Source: CAZUHN01 sp964620535
GTDB taxonomy: Bacteria; UBA8248
Direction of reading: 5' to 3'
DNA length: 17,940 nucleotides
Assembly: GCA_964620535.1 (NCBI GenBank)
Contig: CAZUHN010000175.1
Location: 1-17,940, forward strand
The position numbers were made by a program, and so were the translations under genes. How positions within the stretch are numbered: position 1 is the first letter of the stretch; each line of letters begins with the position of its first letter. Positions 1-7,131 of the stretch are shown in pieces. The notes under the pieces are model-generated. The model was not told the DNA's origin, did no database searches, and was given only the letters and a program-made list of their open reading frames with translations.

Positions 1-131
1 CTTCGGGGACGCCCCAGGAGGTCCTGGACAGGATAGAGAAATACCGGGGCGCGGGTGTCACCCTCCCAATCGTCCGGCCCGCGCAACCGCATCAGGGCGA
101 GAGCCTGATGGCGCTCCTTGCGCCGAAATGA
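1..131 (+). CDS. LLM-class flavin-dependent oxidoreductase, C-terminal fragment
   Basis: This is the end of a gene that begins before the window. The frame starting at base 3 is open and ends in TGA at 129-131, giving about 42 residues. They begin SGTPQEVLDRIEKYRGAGVT and end in LLAPK. A G-T-P-x-E-V-x-x-R-I-x-x-Y-x-x-A-G-V pattern near the C-terminus is the usual last helix and strand of luciferase-like (bacterial luciferase/Mer/SsuD fold) TIM-barrel oxidoreductases. The other LLM proteins in this window have the same element, for example SGAPRDCLDRMEAYRKAGLD in the one at 2511-3500. The fragment is too short to assign a subfamily or cofactor (FMN or F420). It would be the fifth LLM gene of the region. 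Confidence 0.72.
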   Translation, partial: SGTPQEVLDRIEKYRGAGVTLPIVRPAQPHQGESLMALLAPK

Positions 132-277
132 GGGAGAAGGGCATCTTCGACACGGCGGGGATGAATTGACCCACCTCTCGACATCTCTCTTGCCGTTGCA
201 GACCTTCAGTGCCTTCGTCTTCCTCTTAGAAAATCCGCTTTGGCGTGGCAGGTTTTTCTTGATTTTCCCAGGGAGAG

Positions 278-295
278 GATATTCATAGGAATATC
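278..295. promoter_or_regulatory. Perfect inverted repeat, candidate operator upstream of the TauE-like gene
   Basis: GATATTC and GAATATC form a perfect 7-bp inverted repeat with a 4-base spacer (ATAG). It lies about 45 bases upstream of the candidate -10 box of the exporter gene. Its size and symmetry fit a site for a dimeric regulator, but no regulator gene is in the window. The rest of the 132-344 gap has no credible gene; a 13-codon ORF overlapping the preceding stop is probably chance. Confidence 0.4.
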
Positions 296-325
296 AAATA
301 GAACAAAGACTGTTCATTGTCATGT

Positions 326-336
326 CCTATAATAGG
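326..336 (+). promoter_or_regulatory. Candidate -10 element inside a palindrome, TauE-like gene promoter
   Basis: TATAAT at 328-333 matches the sigma70 -10 consensus and is centred in the 11-base palindrome CCTATAATAGG. No good -35 box is seen at the right distance. If used, transcription would start near base 340, leaving only about five bases before the ATG at 345. The message would be almost leaderless, consistent with only a weak AGG (334-336) as ribosome site. Confidence 0.35.
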
Positions 337-344
337 TATTCGCG

Positions 345-1127
345 ATGACGCTTTCCCCCTTAGTAATATACCCCCTTCTGGGGATCTTCGGAGGTTTCAT
401 CTCGGGGTTGTTGGGAATCGGGGGTGGAATCATCATGGCTCCCCTTCTCATCTTCGTCCCGCCCTTTCTGGGTCTCTCGGAACTTTCCATGCGAACGGTG
501 TCCGGCTTGACAATCGTCCAGGCCCTAGTGGCCTGCCTCGTCGGGGCGATGGCTCACAATAAATACGAGTTCTACAGTCCAAGGCTGGTCTGGATCATGG
601 GGCCGGCCATCTTTGTGGCGGCCTTGGCGGGGGGAATGACTTCCAAATGGGTGTCCAACCACTTCCTGCTGGCTCTTTTCGCCTGTCTGGCCCTGGTAGC
701 GGCCATGTTCATGTTCCTGCCCAGAAACGCGGAGGACGCCGATGCCCCTGAACAGGAAGTGGCGTTTTCCCGAGCTTGGGCCGTCGCCATCGCCGCCGCC
801 ATCGGGCTCCTCGGTGGACTGGTGGGCCAGGGGGGCTCGTTCATCTTGATTCCGTTGATGCTGTACGTCCTCCACATCCCCACCCGGGTCGCCATCGCGA
901 GCAATTTGCCCGTCGTTTTGATGTCTTCCTCGGCGGCCTTCTTGGGGAAGCTCGGCACCCTCCAGATTCCACTGGCGCTTGCGGGGGCCTTGGTGCTTGG
1001 CGTTGTCCCGGGCGCTCGGCTGGGGGCAGCGTTGAGCCGGCGGATGGATGTCCGGGCCTTGCGGGTCATCCTGGCGCTTCTCATCTCGCTGGCGGCCGTG
1101 CGCATTTGGATGAAGGTGCTTCTATAG
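345..1127 (+). CDS. TauE/SafE family membrane transporter (putative sulfite/organoanion exporter)
   Basis: This 260-residue polytopic inner-membrane protein has the hallmarks of TauE/SafE (DUF81) transporters. Two homologous halves each carry a glycine-rich loop next to a membrane helix: GLLGIGGGIIMAPLL at residues 21-35 and GLLGGLVGQGGSFILIPL at 154-171. Hydrophobic segments lie at about 6-40, 52-70, 81-98, 106-125, 143-178, 184-200, 207-226 and 237-258, with a polar loop near 127-141 between the halves. The length is typical. Family members export sulfite, sulfoacetate or other small organic anions; the substrate here cannot be read from the sequence. The ATG at 345 starts right before the first helix, but its ribosome site is weak. 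It is the only complete + strand gene in the left half and converges with the dehydrogenase gene that ends at 1285. Confidence 0.9.
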   Translation: MTLSPLVIYPLLGIFGGFISGLLGIGGGIIMAPLLIFVPPFLGLSELSMRTVSGLTIVQALVACLVGAMAHNKYEFYSPRLVWIMGPAIFVAALAGGMTSKWVSNHFLLALFACLALVAAMFMFLPRNAEDADAPEQEVAFSRAWAVAIAAAIGLLGGLVGQGGSFILIPLMLYVLHIPTRVAIASNLPVVLMSSSAAFLGKLGTLQIPLALAGALVLGVVPGARLGAALSRRMDVRALRVILALLISLAAVRIWMKVLL

Positions 1128-1176
1128 CTGGAGTCATTGAGACCTTTGAGAAGAAGGGATGGACGAACGCGCCGGA

Positions 1177-1192
1177 CGCCGCGGTTGCGGCG
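1177..1192. repeat. Hairpin in convergent intergenic region
   Basis: CGCCGC and GCGGCG (6-bp stem, loop GGTT) lie in the 157-base gap between two converging genes. On the + strand it is followed by ACAAAAAA, so it is not a classic terminator for the exporter gene. For the - strand gene, a weaker GAGG/CCTC stem (near 1208-1221) is followed by the T6 complement of 1195-1200. It may help terminate one or both transcripts, but the signal is weak. Confidence 0.3.
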
Positions 1193-1284
1193 ACAAAAAA
1201 TGACTTCGAGGGGAAAACCTCACCCGAAAAGCGCCGGCCTTCACAGGAAAAAGCAGGGAACGGGGATGGCTCCGACAATCTCGC

Positions 1285-2283
1285 CTAATCGCGGGTGAGA
1301 ACCACCTTTCCCATCTGTTTCCCGTCTTTGACGAACTTGAGCGCTTCTTTGAATCGAGAGAGGGGAAACGTCCGGTCGATATACGCCTTGATTTTACCTT
1401 CCGCGGCGAAGTTGATGGCGGCGCGGAACTCATCGGGGCGCGCCATGGTGGATGTGTGAACGGTCACCTGTTTAAAGTAAAGGTCGCGAATGTTCACGCC
1501 GGACAGCATGAACCCGGTGCTTCCGCCCACCAGCGTGATCCGTCCGTTCAGGGCCACGCACTTCGTCGTGAGGGGAAAGGTGGCGCTTCCCACGTTGTCC
1601 ACGACAACGTCGGCCCCGCGGCCTTCGGTCGCCTCCATGACCGCTTCAGCGACATCCTGCCCCCGATAGTTGATGCAGACGCCGGCGCCGAACTCCCGGG
1701 CAACATCGAGCTTCCTGTTTTCGGAAGAGGTGACGATGGCCCGCGCGCCGGAGAGGACGGCGAGCTGAAGGCAGTACATATTCACGCCGCTTCCGATCCC
1801 GTGGATGAGGACGGTTTCCCCGGGGCGAACGCCCGCGCGGACGGTGAGCTGCCGGTACGCCGTACACAAGGCCAGCGGAATCGCCGCCGCCTCTTCAAAG
1901 GACACGCGGGAAGGCTTGGGAAGGAAATTCTGCTCCGGCAGGACGATATACTCAGCGTGGGTCCCCTCGCTGCCGGCCCCGACGATCTTGAAACCTGGCT
2001 CGGTGGGGTCTCCCAGGTTGGGGTCGATCATCACTTCTTCCCCCGATCTGATTGAGGCCACCCCTCCGCCCACGGCGTCCACGATGCCCGCGCCGTCCGC
2101 GCCCATCACGTGCGGCATCTCATGGCGCACCATGGACGGCGTGCACTGATAGATGTCGATATGGTTGATGGCCGAAGCCGCCAGCTTGACCCTGGCTTCT
2201 CCCGGACCCGGCTTCGGCGTGGGGATCTCGCCATAGACGAGGCCTTCGATTCCGGCGTCTCCCTGAACGGTAACGGCTTTCAT
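1285..2283 (-). CDS. MDR superfamily dehydrogenase (quinone oxidoreductase/alcohol dehydrogenase-like, zinc-free)
   Basis: The 332-residue protein has the GroES-like N-terminal domain (about 1-125) and a Rossmann NAD(P)-binding domain (about 126-270) of medium-chain dehydrogenases/reductases. Landmarks are AINHIDIYQC (38-47), MGADGAGIV (60-68), and a nucleotide loop HGIGSGVN at 161-168 in place of the usual GxGGVG. The catalytic Cys-His-Glu zinc motif is absent (GADGAG instead of GHE). The region that holds four structural-zinc cysteines in classical alcohol dehydrogenases (about 86-118) has none. It should therefore act as a zinc-independent NAD(P)H reductase or dehydrogenase of a carbonyl or quinone-like substrate in the cytoplasm. 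A strong GAGGTG ribosome site (2289-2294 on the + strand) sits 5 bases before the ATG at 2283. It follows the - strand cluster ending at 2511 after a 227-base gap and may have its own promoter. Confidence 0.88.
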   Translation of the reverse strand: MKAVTVQGDAGIEGLVYGEIPTPKPGPGEARVKLAASAINHIDIYQCTPSMVRHEMPHVMGADGAGIVDAVGGGVASIRSGEEVMIDPNLGDPTEPGFKIVGAGSEGTHAEYIVLPEQNFLPKPSRVSFEEAAAIPLALCTAYRQLTVRAGVRPGETVLIHGIGSGVNMYCLQLAVLSGARAIVTSSENRKLDVAREFGAGVCINYRGQDVAEAVMEATEGRGADVVVDNVGSATFPLTTKCVALNGRITLVGGSTGFMLSGVNIRDLYFKQVTVHTSTMARPDEFRAAINFAAEGKIKAYIDRTFPLSRFKEALKFVKDGKQMGKVVLTRD

Positions 2284-2305
2284 TGGCTCACCTCATTTTA
2301 TGGAT

Positions 2306-2325
2306 GCGGCCCCCGGAAGGGCCGC
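2306..2325 (-). repeat. GC-only hairpin upstream of the MDR gene
   Basis: GCGGCCC and GGGCCGC form a perfect 7-bp stem with a 6-base loop, ending 22 bases upstream of the ATG at 2283 and just before its ribosome site. It could be a leader hairpin or a terminator remnant of the upstream cluster. No T-tract follows it on the - strand. Confidence 0.35.
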
Positions 2326-2472
2326 CCGGCCAACGCCGGGATGGAAATTCTGTCCTGAAGTCGTCAAAGGGTAACCCGATACATCCGGCCCGCACAAAGG
2401 GATGCCGAACTCTCCGTTGTTTGCCCGTCCCGTCCAAAAACCCAAGCGTTCCCCAACCTCCTTTTCGATAAG

Positions 2473-2489
2473 TGCTCGAGATACGAGCA
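2473..2489 (-). repeat. Inverted repeat just downstream of the LLM gene
   Basis: TGCTCG and CGAGCA (6-bp perfect stem, loop AGATA; one wobble pair and one A-T pair can extend it) begin about 21 bases past the stop of the LLM gene that ends at 2511. Its position fits a 3' hairpin for the - strand cluster. The bases after it on that strand (CTTATCG) are not T-rich, so it is at most a weak or Rho-assisted terminator, or an operator for the MDR gene. Confidence 0.3.
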
Positions 2490-2510
2490 TTCTGTATCCC
2501 ATCTCACGCG

Positions 2511-3500
2511 TCAGGGGCTTCCGAACTCTTTGATAAGGGTGAGGGCGAGCTTTCTGTCTCCGGGCGCCCCGGTCATCACCAGGACGAGCTCGTCCAGCCC
2601 GGCTTTTCGGTAAGCCTCCATCCGGTCCAGGCAGTCGCGCGGGGCACCCGATACCGTGAACGCCTCGATGGCCTCGTCCGGGACGAGGCGCGACGCTTCT
2701 TCCAGATCCCGCCGCGCCACCGCGCGGATGATGGCCCCCTGATCAAATGTGATCCCCGAGGCGCGGATATTCTCCTCCAGGTACTTGTTCCGGAGGAGAA
2801 AGGCGAGTTTGGTGCGGACCGCCGCGTAGGCGGTATTCTTCTCCCGGGAAACCGAGGTCATCAGGTAGGAGGCCGGCTGAACCGAGGCGGGGTCCCTTCC
2901 GGCCTCCTTCGCCCCCTCCGCTACAAGGGCGAGGGAGCGCACCGTGTACTCCACCGTGATTCCGGAGGAGAGCACAACGCCGTCCGCGGCCCGCCCTGCG
3001 AGGCGGAGCATCCCTTCCCGGATCGGGGCGAGGTAGACGGGGACGGGCTCCGGCGGCCGGAAGGCCATCCGCGCCCCCGCCAGCCGGAACGTCCCCCCGT
3101 CGCTGTGCACGGGCTCCCCCGTCCAGAGCGCCTTGAGGCATTCCACGTACTCGCGCACCACCCGGAGGGGCTTTTCGAGAAGGATCCCCGACTCCTGGAG
3201 GAAGAGGGGGTTCCCAACCCCGACCGCGATCCCCGTCCGCCCGGGGGCGGCCTCGGCCAGGGTGGCCATCGCCATGGCCACCGCCATGGGGTGGCGCAGA
3301 TAGGGGCTCACCGCGGTGGGGAAAACCATCGTCCGCTTCGTAGCCGCCGCGCACGCCATGGCGGAGAGGATGGCCTCCCGGTACCCCAGGTGCTCCGCCA
3401 TCCAGAGGCTCGCCGCGCCCGCCTCTTCCGCCTCCTTCGCGAAGGCGACGGACTCGCGCAAGGGAGAGAAGCCGTCGAAGCTGACCCCGATCCGCACCAT
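2511..3500 (-). CDS. LLM-class flavin-dependent oxidoreductase
   Basis: This 329-residue protein has the luciferase-like TIM-barrel fold. It opens with MVRIGVSFDGFSPL (strand 1) and then SLWMAEHLGY (31-40), the LLM signature around strand 2. PPEPVPVYLA and GMLRLAGRAADGVVLSSG follow in the second half, where the flavin (FMN or F420) phosphate site normally lies. The length is normal for the Mer/F420-dependent or FMN-dependent groups. The ATG (3498-3500) overlaps by one base the TGA of the upstream opine-dehydrogenase-like gene (TGATG), so translation is probably coupled. Its closest relative in the window is the LLM at 16657-17634 on the other arm, which shares SLWMAEHxGYR, SPYxRH, LAEAAPGR and PPEPxPxxLA. 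The exact oxidation or reduction is unknown. Confidence 0.9.
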   Translation of the reverse strand: MVRIGVSFDGFSPLRESVAFAKEAEEAGAASLWMAEHLGYREAILSAMACAAATKRTMVFPTAVSPYLRHPMAVAMAMATLAEAAPGRTGIAVGVGNPLFLQESGILLEKPLRVVREYVECLKALWTGEPVHSDGGTFRLAGARMAFRPPEPVPVYLAPIREGMLRLAGRAADGVVLSSGITVEYTVRSLALVAEGAKEAGRDPASVQPASYLMTSVSREKNTAYAAVRTKLAFLLRNKYLEENIRASGITFDQGAIIRAVARRDLEEASRLVPDEAIEAFTVSGAPRDCLDRMEAYRKAGLDELVLVMTGAPGDRKLALTLIKEFGSP

Positions 3501-4609
3501 CAGTCCGGGTACCCCGACTCGATGAGCCTGTCGAAGGCTGCCCGTTCGATCCCTTCCAGCCCCATCCGCTCGAGGGTCAGGCCCTCGGCGCGGTAGTCCC
3601 GGTCCATCGCCACCGAGGCGAGGTGGATTAGGGCGTCCATGGTGGGGGTGGGCGCCCCGGCCAGGCGGCCCAGCTCCGAGAGTGGGACGAGGCCGTAGGG
3701 GACGTCCTCGTTCAGGAAGCGGTGGTCCAGGCCCGGCGGAGCCTTGATCCACCGGTCCGGCTCGCTCTGGTGGAAAGCCTCGTAGGCCGAGCCGCTCGCC
3801 CGGGCGGCCTCGGTGGTATAGCCCATTCGGAAGAAGTACTCGACGAAGGGCTCGGTGCGGACGTTCAGGGCTTCCGCCACCCGGCGGCGCTCCGCGTCGA
3901 GCGCGTCGATGTGCCGGCCCACGGAAGGGGAGATCCCTTCGTAATAATGATAGAAGTCGCCCGCCGCCTCGATGCGCCCGACGTTTCCGAGGGTGGCCGG
4001 GGGGTGATGAATCGCGTTCATATAGAGAAAAACCGTTTCGAGAATGCTCCCGGCCGGGCTGACCGCCGGGTAGGCCTGGGCGGCGACCTCCCGGGCGCGC
4101 TCGGTTTCCTCGGCGGGGAAGGCGGCGAAGACCAGGCGCTTCACCTCGAGGGAAACCTGCACCGTTGCCGGCCCGGCCATCCGGCAGGCGTAGGGAAGGG
4201 TGCTGGTCTCGCAGGTGACGGGTCTGCGGATTCCGGCGCGGCGCAGGATCCCGGGAATGAGAAGCAGGGTGTGGCCCGGGGCGGCGAGGAAGATCTGGCC
4301 GGGCGCGAGGTGGGGGGCGGCTGCTGCGGCGATGGGCTCGTGCGCCTGCATGGGGGCGGCGAGGATGACCAGCTCGGCCCCTTCCAGGGTCCGGGCGATC
4401 TCGTTCGTGACGAGGGAGATCGGGGTGAAGCCCTCTCCCATCACCCCGGCGTAGGCAACGCCCCCCCGCTCGCGGATGGGACGGAGGGTCTCCTCGCTCC
4501 GGCTGTAGAGACGGACGTCGAACCCCCGCCGGCCCAGGTCCGCCGCCATGGCGCATCCGCCGTTCCCCGCCCCGAGGACGGCGATCCGGCGAACCCTTTC
4601 ACCCGACAT
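3500..4609 (-). CDS. NAD(P)-dependent octopine/nopaline (opine) dehydrogenase family protein
   Basis: At 369 residues the protein has the usual opine-dehydrogenase size. The N-terminal Rossmann domain has GAGNGG at 13-18. PMQAH (86-90) and ETSTLPYACR (134-143) are typical of the family. The C-terminal helical octopine/nopaline domain (from about 190) carries NAIHHPPATLGNVGRIE (198-214), with the family's catalytic histidine, and RFLNEDVPYGLVPLSELG (297-314). Known members reductively join an amino acid to a 2-oxo acid, or run in reverse and oxidatively split the secondary amine. In a cluster with an importer the splitting direction seems likelier, but that is inference. The ATG lies 9 bases after the stop of the MR/MLE gene, and the 3' end overlaps the LLM gene. 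Ketopantoate reductase-like proteins share the N-terminal domain but not the C-terminal motifs. Confidence 0.88.
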   Translation of the reverse strand: MSGERVRRIAVLGAGNGGCAMAADLGRRGFDVRLYSRSEETLRPIRERGGVAYAGVMGEGFTPISLVTNEIARTLEGAELVILAAPMQAHEPIAAAAAPHLAPGQIFLAAPGHTLLLIPGILRRAGIRRPVTCETSTLPYACRMAGPATVQVSLEVKRLVFAAFPAEETERAREVAAQAYPAVSPAGSILETVFLYMNAIHHPPATLGNVGRIEAAGDFYHYYEGISPSVGRHIDALDAERRRVAEALNVRTEPFVEYFFRMGYTTEAARASGSAYEAFHQSEPDRWIKAPPGLDHRFLNEDVPYGLVPLSELGRLAGAPTPTMDALIHLASVAMDRDYRAEGLTLERMGLEGIERAAFDRLIESGYPD

Positions 4610-4618
4610 GCCGGCCCC

Positions 4619-5776
4619 TCACGCGATTCCGTACTTTTCCAGCTTCGCCTCGTCGAGCGCAACGCCCAGGCCCGGACCCTCCGGCACGATGAGGCAGCCG
4701 TCCTCGTACCGAAAGGGTTCCTTGATGATGTCGTCGTGGTATTTACGGCCGGCGATTCGGGTGACGATCTTCTCGGCGGTGGATGTCACGGGGAAGGAAC
4801 CCGGGATGTCCAGGATGGCCGAGGAGGCGGCGAGGTGGATGTCCGCGGCGCAGCCGATCCCCATCTCGGCCGAGCCGTTGATGTCGCAGTGCAGGCCCCC
4901 GGTCTCGGCGACGGCGAGGAGATTTTTCGCCTTCATGAACCCACCCGGCTTGGTGTAGTAGACCGAGATCATCTCGGCGGCCTGTTTCTCGATGATCCGG
5001 AGAACGTCGTGCGCGGTCCAAGCGCTCTCGTCCGCCATGATGGGGACCTCGGTGGCTTGGGCCACCCGGGCCATCCCCTCGAGGCCCTCGACGGGCTGCT
5101 CCATGAACCAGATTTCGGACTCGGCCATGATCCGGGTGACGCGGAGGGCCTCCTTCCAGTTCGGGTAGCCCTGGTTCGCGTCCACGCGGATGCGGATCCC
5201 GGGCCCGAGGGCCTTCCGGAGCTTTCGCACGAGGTCGATGTCCCGGGTGGGGTCGACCCCCACCTTCACCTTGATAACTTTTATTCCTTCGTCGGCGGCC
5301 TGCTTCGCCTCGGTCAGGGCGGCCTCGGTCTCCATGAGCCCGAGGCTGTGGGCGAGCGGGATCCGGCGCCGGACCATCCCCCCCAAGAGCTGGTAGACTG
5401 GTATTCTGTAGAGCCTGCCCACCGCGTCGTGGATCGCCACGTCTAGGGCGGCCTTGGCGTAGGGATAGCCGCGCACGTGGGCGTCCATCTTCTTGTGGAG
5501 TTTTTCGATCTCGCGGACATCCTCCCCGATGAGGAGGGGCGCCAGGAAATCGTCGATGAGGGTTTTGGTGGTCTGGGGGGCCTCGCCGTACATGGCGCCG
5601 AACGCGCCCCCCCAATCCTTGAGGACCTGGGCCTCGCCCAGCCCGACTGTGCCGTCCTCAAGGGTGAGCCGGGTGACCACGTAGCCGGTGCCGATGGGGG
5701 AGAGACTCCCCGCCCAGACGTGGTCCCGCCGGCGGGGTAGGCTAACCAGGAACGTTTCCACCTTCGCGATCTTCAT
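4619..5776 (-). CDS. Mandelate racemase/muconate lactonizing enzyme family protein (paralogue A)
   Basis: This 385-residue enolase-superfamily enzyme has an N-terminal capping domain (about 1-130) and a (beta/alpha)7-beta barrel. The active-site set is intact: K169-V-K171 on the second strand (KxK, MLE-subgroup style); metal ligands D199 (VDANQGY), E226 (EQPVEG) and D249 or E250 (ADES); and K276 in YYTKPGG as the opposite base. The eighth strand carries INGSAEMGIG. The family abstracts the proton alpha to a carboxylate, leading to racemisation, epimerisation, dehydration or cycloisomerisation; the substrate is unknown. The capping loop reads WGGAFGAMYGE (55-65), a pattern shared with the two MLE proteins on the right arm. 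A GGAGG ribosome site lies 4 bases before the ATG. It sits 42 bases after the M24 gene and directly before the opine-dehydrogenase-like gene. Confidence 0.92.
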   Translation of the reverse strand: MKIAKVETFLVSLPRRRDHVWAGSLSPIGTGYVVTRLTLEDGTVGLGEAQVLKDWGGAFGAMYGEAPQTTKTLIDDFLAPLLIGEDVREIEKLHKKMDAHVRGYPYAKAALDVAIHDAVGRLYRIPVYQLLGGMVRRRIPLAHSLGLMETEAALTEAKQAADEGIKVIKVKVGVDPTRDIDLVRKLRKALGPGIRIRVDANQGYPNWKEALRVTRIMAESEIWFMEQPVEGLEGMARVAQATEVPIMADESAWTAHDVLRIIEKQAAEMISVYYTKPGGFMKAKNLLAVAETGGLHCDINGSAEMGIGCAADIHLAASSAILDIPGSFPVTSTAEKIVTRIAGRKYHDDIIKEPFRYEDGCLIVPEGPGLGVALDEAKLEKYGIA

Positions 5777-5794
5777 GCCGCCTCCAAGGGATGG

Positions 5795-5813
5795 CGCCGG
5801 GATCGCCCCGGCG
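5795..5813 (-). repeat. Intercistronic hairpin between the M24 and MLE genes
   Basis: CGCCGGG and CCCGGCG form a perfect 7-bp stem with a 5-base loop. It fills most of the 42-base gap between the stop of the M24 gene and the ribosome site of the MLE gene. No T-tract follows. Such GC hairpins often protect or process polycistronic RNA; that role here is inference. Confidence 0.4.
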
Positions 5814-5818
5814 GCGCG

Positions 5819-6940
5819 CTAAGCCTCAATCCGGATGAGCTCGTCGTTCGGGGTGAGGGGCCCCGTGATCCGCTCGTGCCCCTCCGGGGTGATGAGATAC
5901 ATATCTTCCACGTGGAAGCCCATCCGGCCGGGGAAGAGGAAGACTGGCTCCATGGTGAGGGTCATGTTCGGCGCGAGGGTGACCTCGCGCGTTTCGGTGA
6001 TGTAGGGTTCCTCGTGGACGGTCTGGCCGATTCCGTGTCCGAGAAACTTGATGGCGGGGTCGAGTCCCTCCGCCCGGCTGGCCTCGACGAAGGTGCGGTA
6101 CAGGTCGGGGACGCGCGTCCCGGGCTTGAGCGCCTCGTGGCATTTCCTGCGGATCCGGATCAAGGAGGCCCAGATTCGCTTCTGCTCCACCGTGGGGCCG
6201 CCCAGGACGGCGGTGCGGGTGACGTTGGACTTGTAGTTGTGCAGGTTTCCCAGGATCTCCACCCGAATGACGTCCCCGCGCGCCATCTCCTTTTCGGTCG
6301 GCTTGCAGTTTGCGATCGCGCTGCGGACGCCCGAGCCCACGTTCATGCGCAAGTCATCCACCCCGCCCTCCATCATCCTGTCCATCATGAACCGGGCGAG
6401 TTCCTTCTCCCGCATGCCGGGGCGGACGGCGCCGATCGTCTCGCCGATCACGCGGTCGGTGAGCTGCCCCACCTTTTTCAGCAAGGCGATCTCCTCCTGG
6501 GTTTTCTCCATCCGGGCGGTGAAGTAGATATCCCGGCACTCCTCGAAGCGGGCTTTCGGAAGCCGCTCAGAGAGACGAATGTAGTCTTTGGCGGGCATGT
6601 ACTCCAGTTCGATGGCGATCCGCCCCTCCGCCACGCCCGCCTCGGCGAACATGTCCGCCATGAGGTCGCCCGGTTCCTCGGTGAACTGGTTGTAGGCGCG
6701 GATGGCCGGGAAGCGCGACTCCTGCCGCGCGAGGTTCTCCTCGACGTTCACCACGATCTGGGCGGCATACGAATCCCCCGCCAGAATGGTGACTGTCCGG
6801 CGGAAGCGGTTCGAGAGATGACTCGGCACCATGAACCCGGCCGTGTAGGCCACGTTGTCCGGCGAGAGGGCCACCAAGGCATCGAAGCCTTTCTCGCGCA
6901 TTCCCTTCCGGAGTTTTTCGAATACCTCGTGCTCGGCCAT
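5819..6940 (-). CDS. M24-family (creatinase/aminopeptidase P-like) hydrolase with altered metal site
   Basis: The 373-residue protein has an N-terminal creatinase-type domain (about 1-135) and the C-terminal pita-bread M24 fold (about 145-365). Key segments are LGHGIGQTVHEEPY (300-313), LTMEPVF (328-334) and FHVEDMYLI (342-350), which keep H302, H309, E331 and E345. The two usual metal-binding aspartates are E228 (VIRVEIL) and N239 (SNVTRT), and the usual PHxxPT histidine segment reads NCKPT (211-215). The protein may therefore be metal-free like creatinase, or bind metal unusually. It likely cleaves a C-N bond of an amidino, amide or imido-peptide substrate. I chose the ATG at 6940 (MAEHEVFEKL), where homology should begin; the frame stays open to an ATG at 7003. 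A weak GGAAAAAAG precedes it. It is probably the first gene of the M24-MLE-opine dehydrogenase-LLM unit. Confidence 0.87.
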   Translation of the reverse strand: MAEHEVFEKLRKGMREKGFDALVALSPDNVAYTAGFMVPSHLSNRFRRTVTILAGDSYAAQIVVNVEENLARQESRFPAIRAYNQFTEEPGDLMADMFAEAGVAEGRIAIELEYMPAKDYIRLSERLPKARFEECRDIYFTARMEKTQEEIALLKKVGQLTDRVIGETIGAVRPGMREKELARFMMDRMMEGGVDDLRMNVGSGVRSAIANCKPTEKEMARGDVIRVEILGNLHNYKSNVTRTAVLGGPTVEQKRIWASLIRIRRKCHEALKPGTRVPDLYRTFVEASRAEGLDPAIKFLGHGIGQTVHEEPYITETREVTLAPNMTLTMEPVFLFPGRMGFHVEDMYLITPEGHERITGPLTPNDELIRIEA

Positions 6941-7102
6941 TTCTTTTTTCCGTTCGCTGTGTCGCCGCGCCGCGAAATGGGGCCCTTTTTCCTGGCGCAA
7001 CATGAGGGGCCGCGGCGCGGGCTTGCAGGATGCCCGGCGGGCCCGAAAGGCAAAGGAGCAGCGTCAAACCTTTTGCCTTTTTATGGGGGTAAATTGCGGA
7101 GA

Positions 7103-7131
7103 ATTATAACACCGCGGAAAAGGCCGGAAAA
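7103..7131 (-). promoter_or_regulatory. Candidate promoter for the M24-MLE-opine dehydrogenase-LLM unit
   Basis: A perfect TATAAT lies on the - strand (complement of 7103-7108), within an AT-rich patch of the 278-base gap between the transporter's last gene and the M24 gene. A poor -35-like TTTTCC sits 17 bases upstream (7126-7131). If used, the leader before the ATG at 6940 would be about 155 bases. I see no convincing terminator after the ATPase gene that stops at 7219, so readthrough from the transporter operon is also possible. Confidence 0.35.

Noticed and set aside
128..169. 13-codon ORF with an ATGA overlap after the left-edge LLM stop
   Set aside because: It is very short, has no ribosome site and no recognisable sequence; the overlap is probably chance.
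1177..1200. Hairpin followed by A6 after the TauE-like gene as a + strand terminator
   Set aside because: A terminator needs a T-tract after the stem on the same strand; here it is an A-tract.
2293..2502. 69-codon ORF on the - strand between the LLM and MDR genes
   Set aside because: It has no conserved motif, covers two inverted repeats, and its composition looks non-coding.
3722..5446. 574-codon + strand open frame opposite the opine dehydrogenase and MLE genes
   Set aside because: It is a shadow of the real - strand genes. The translation is rich in G, D, H, R and L as expected for antisense of GC-rich codons, and has no domain motif.
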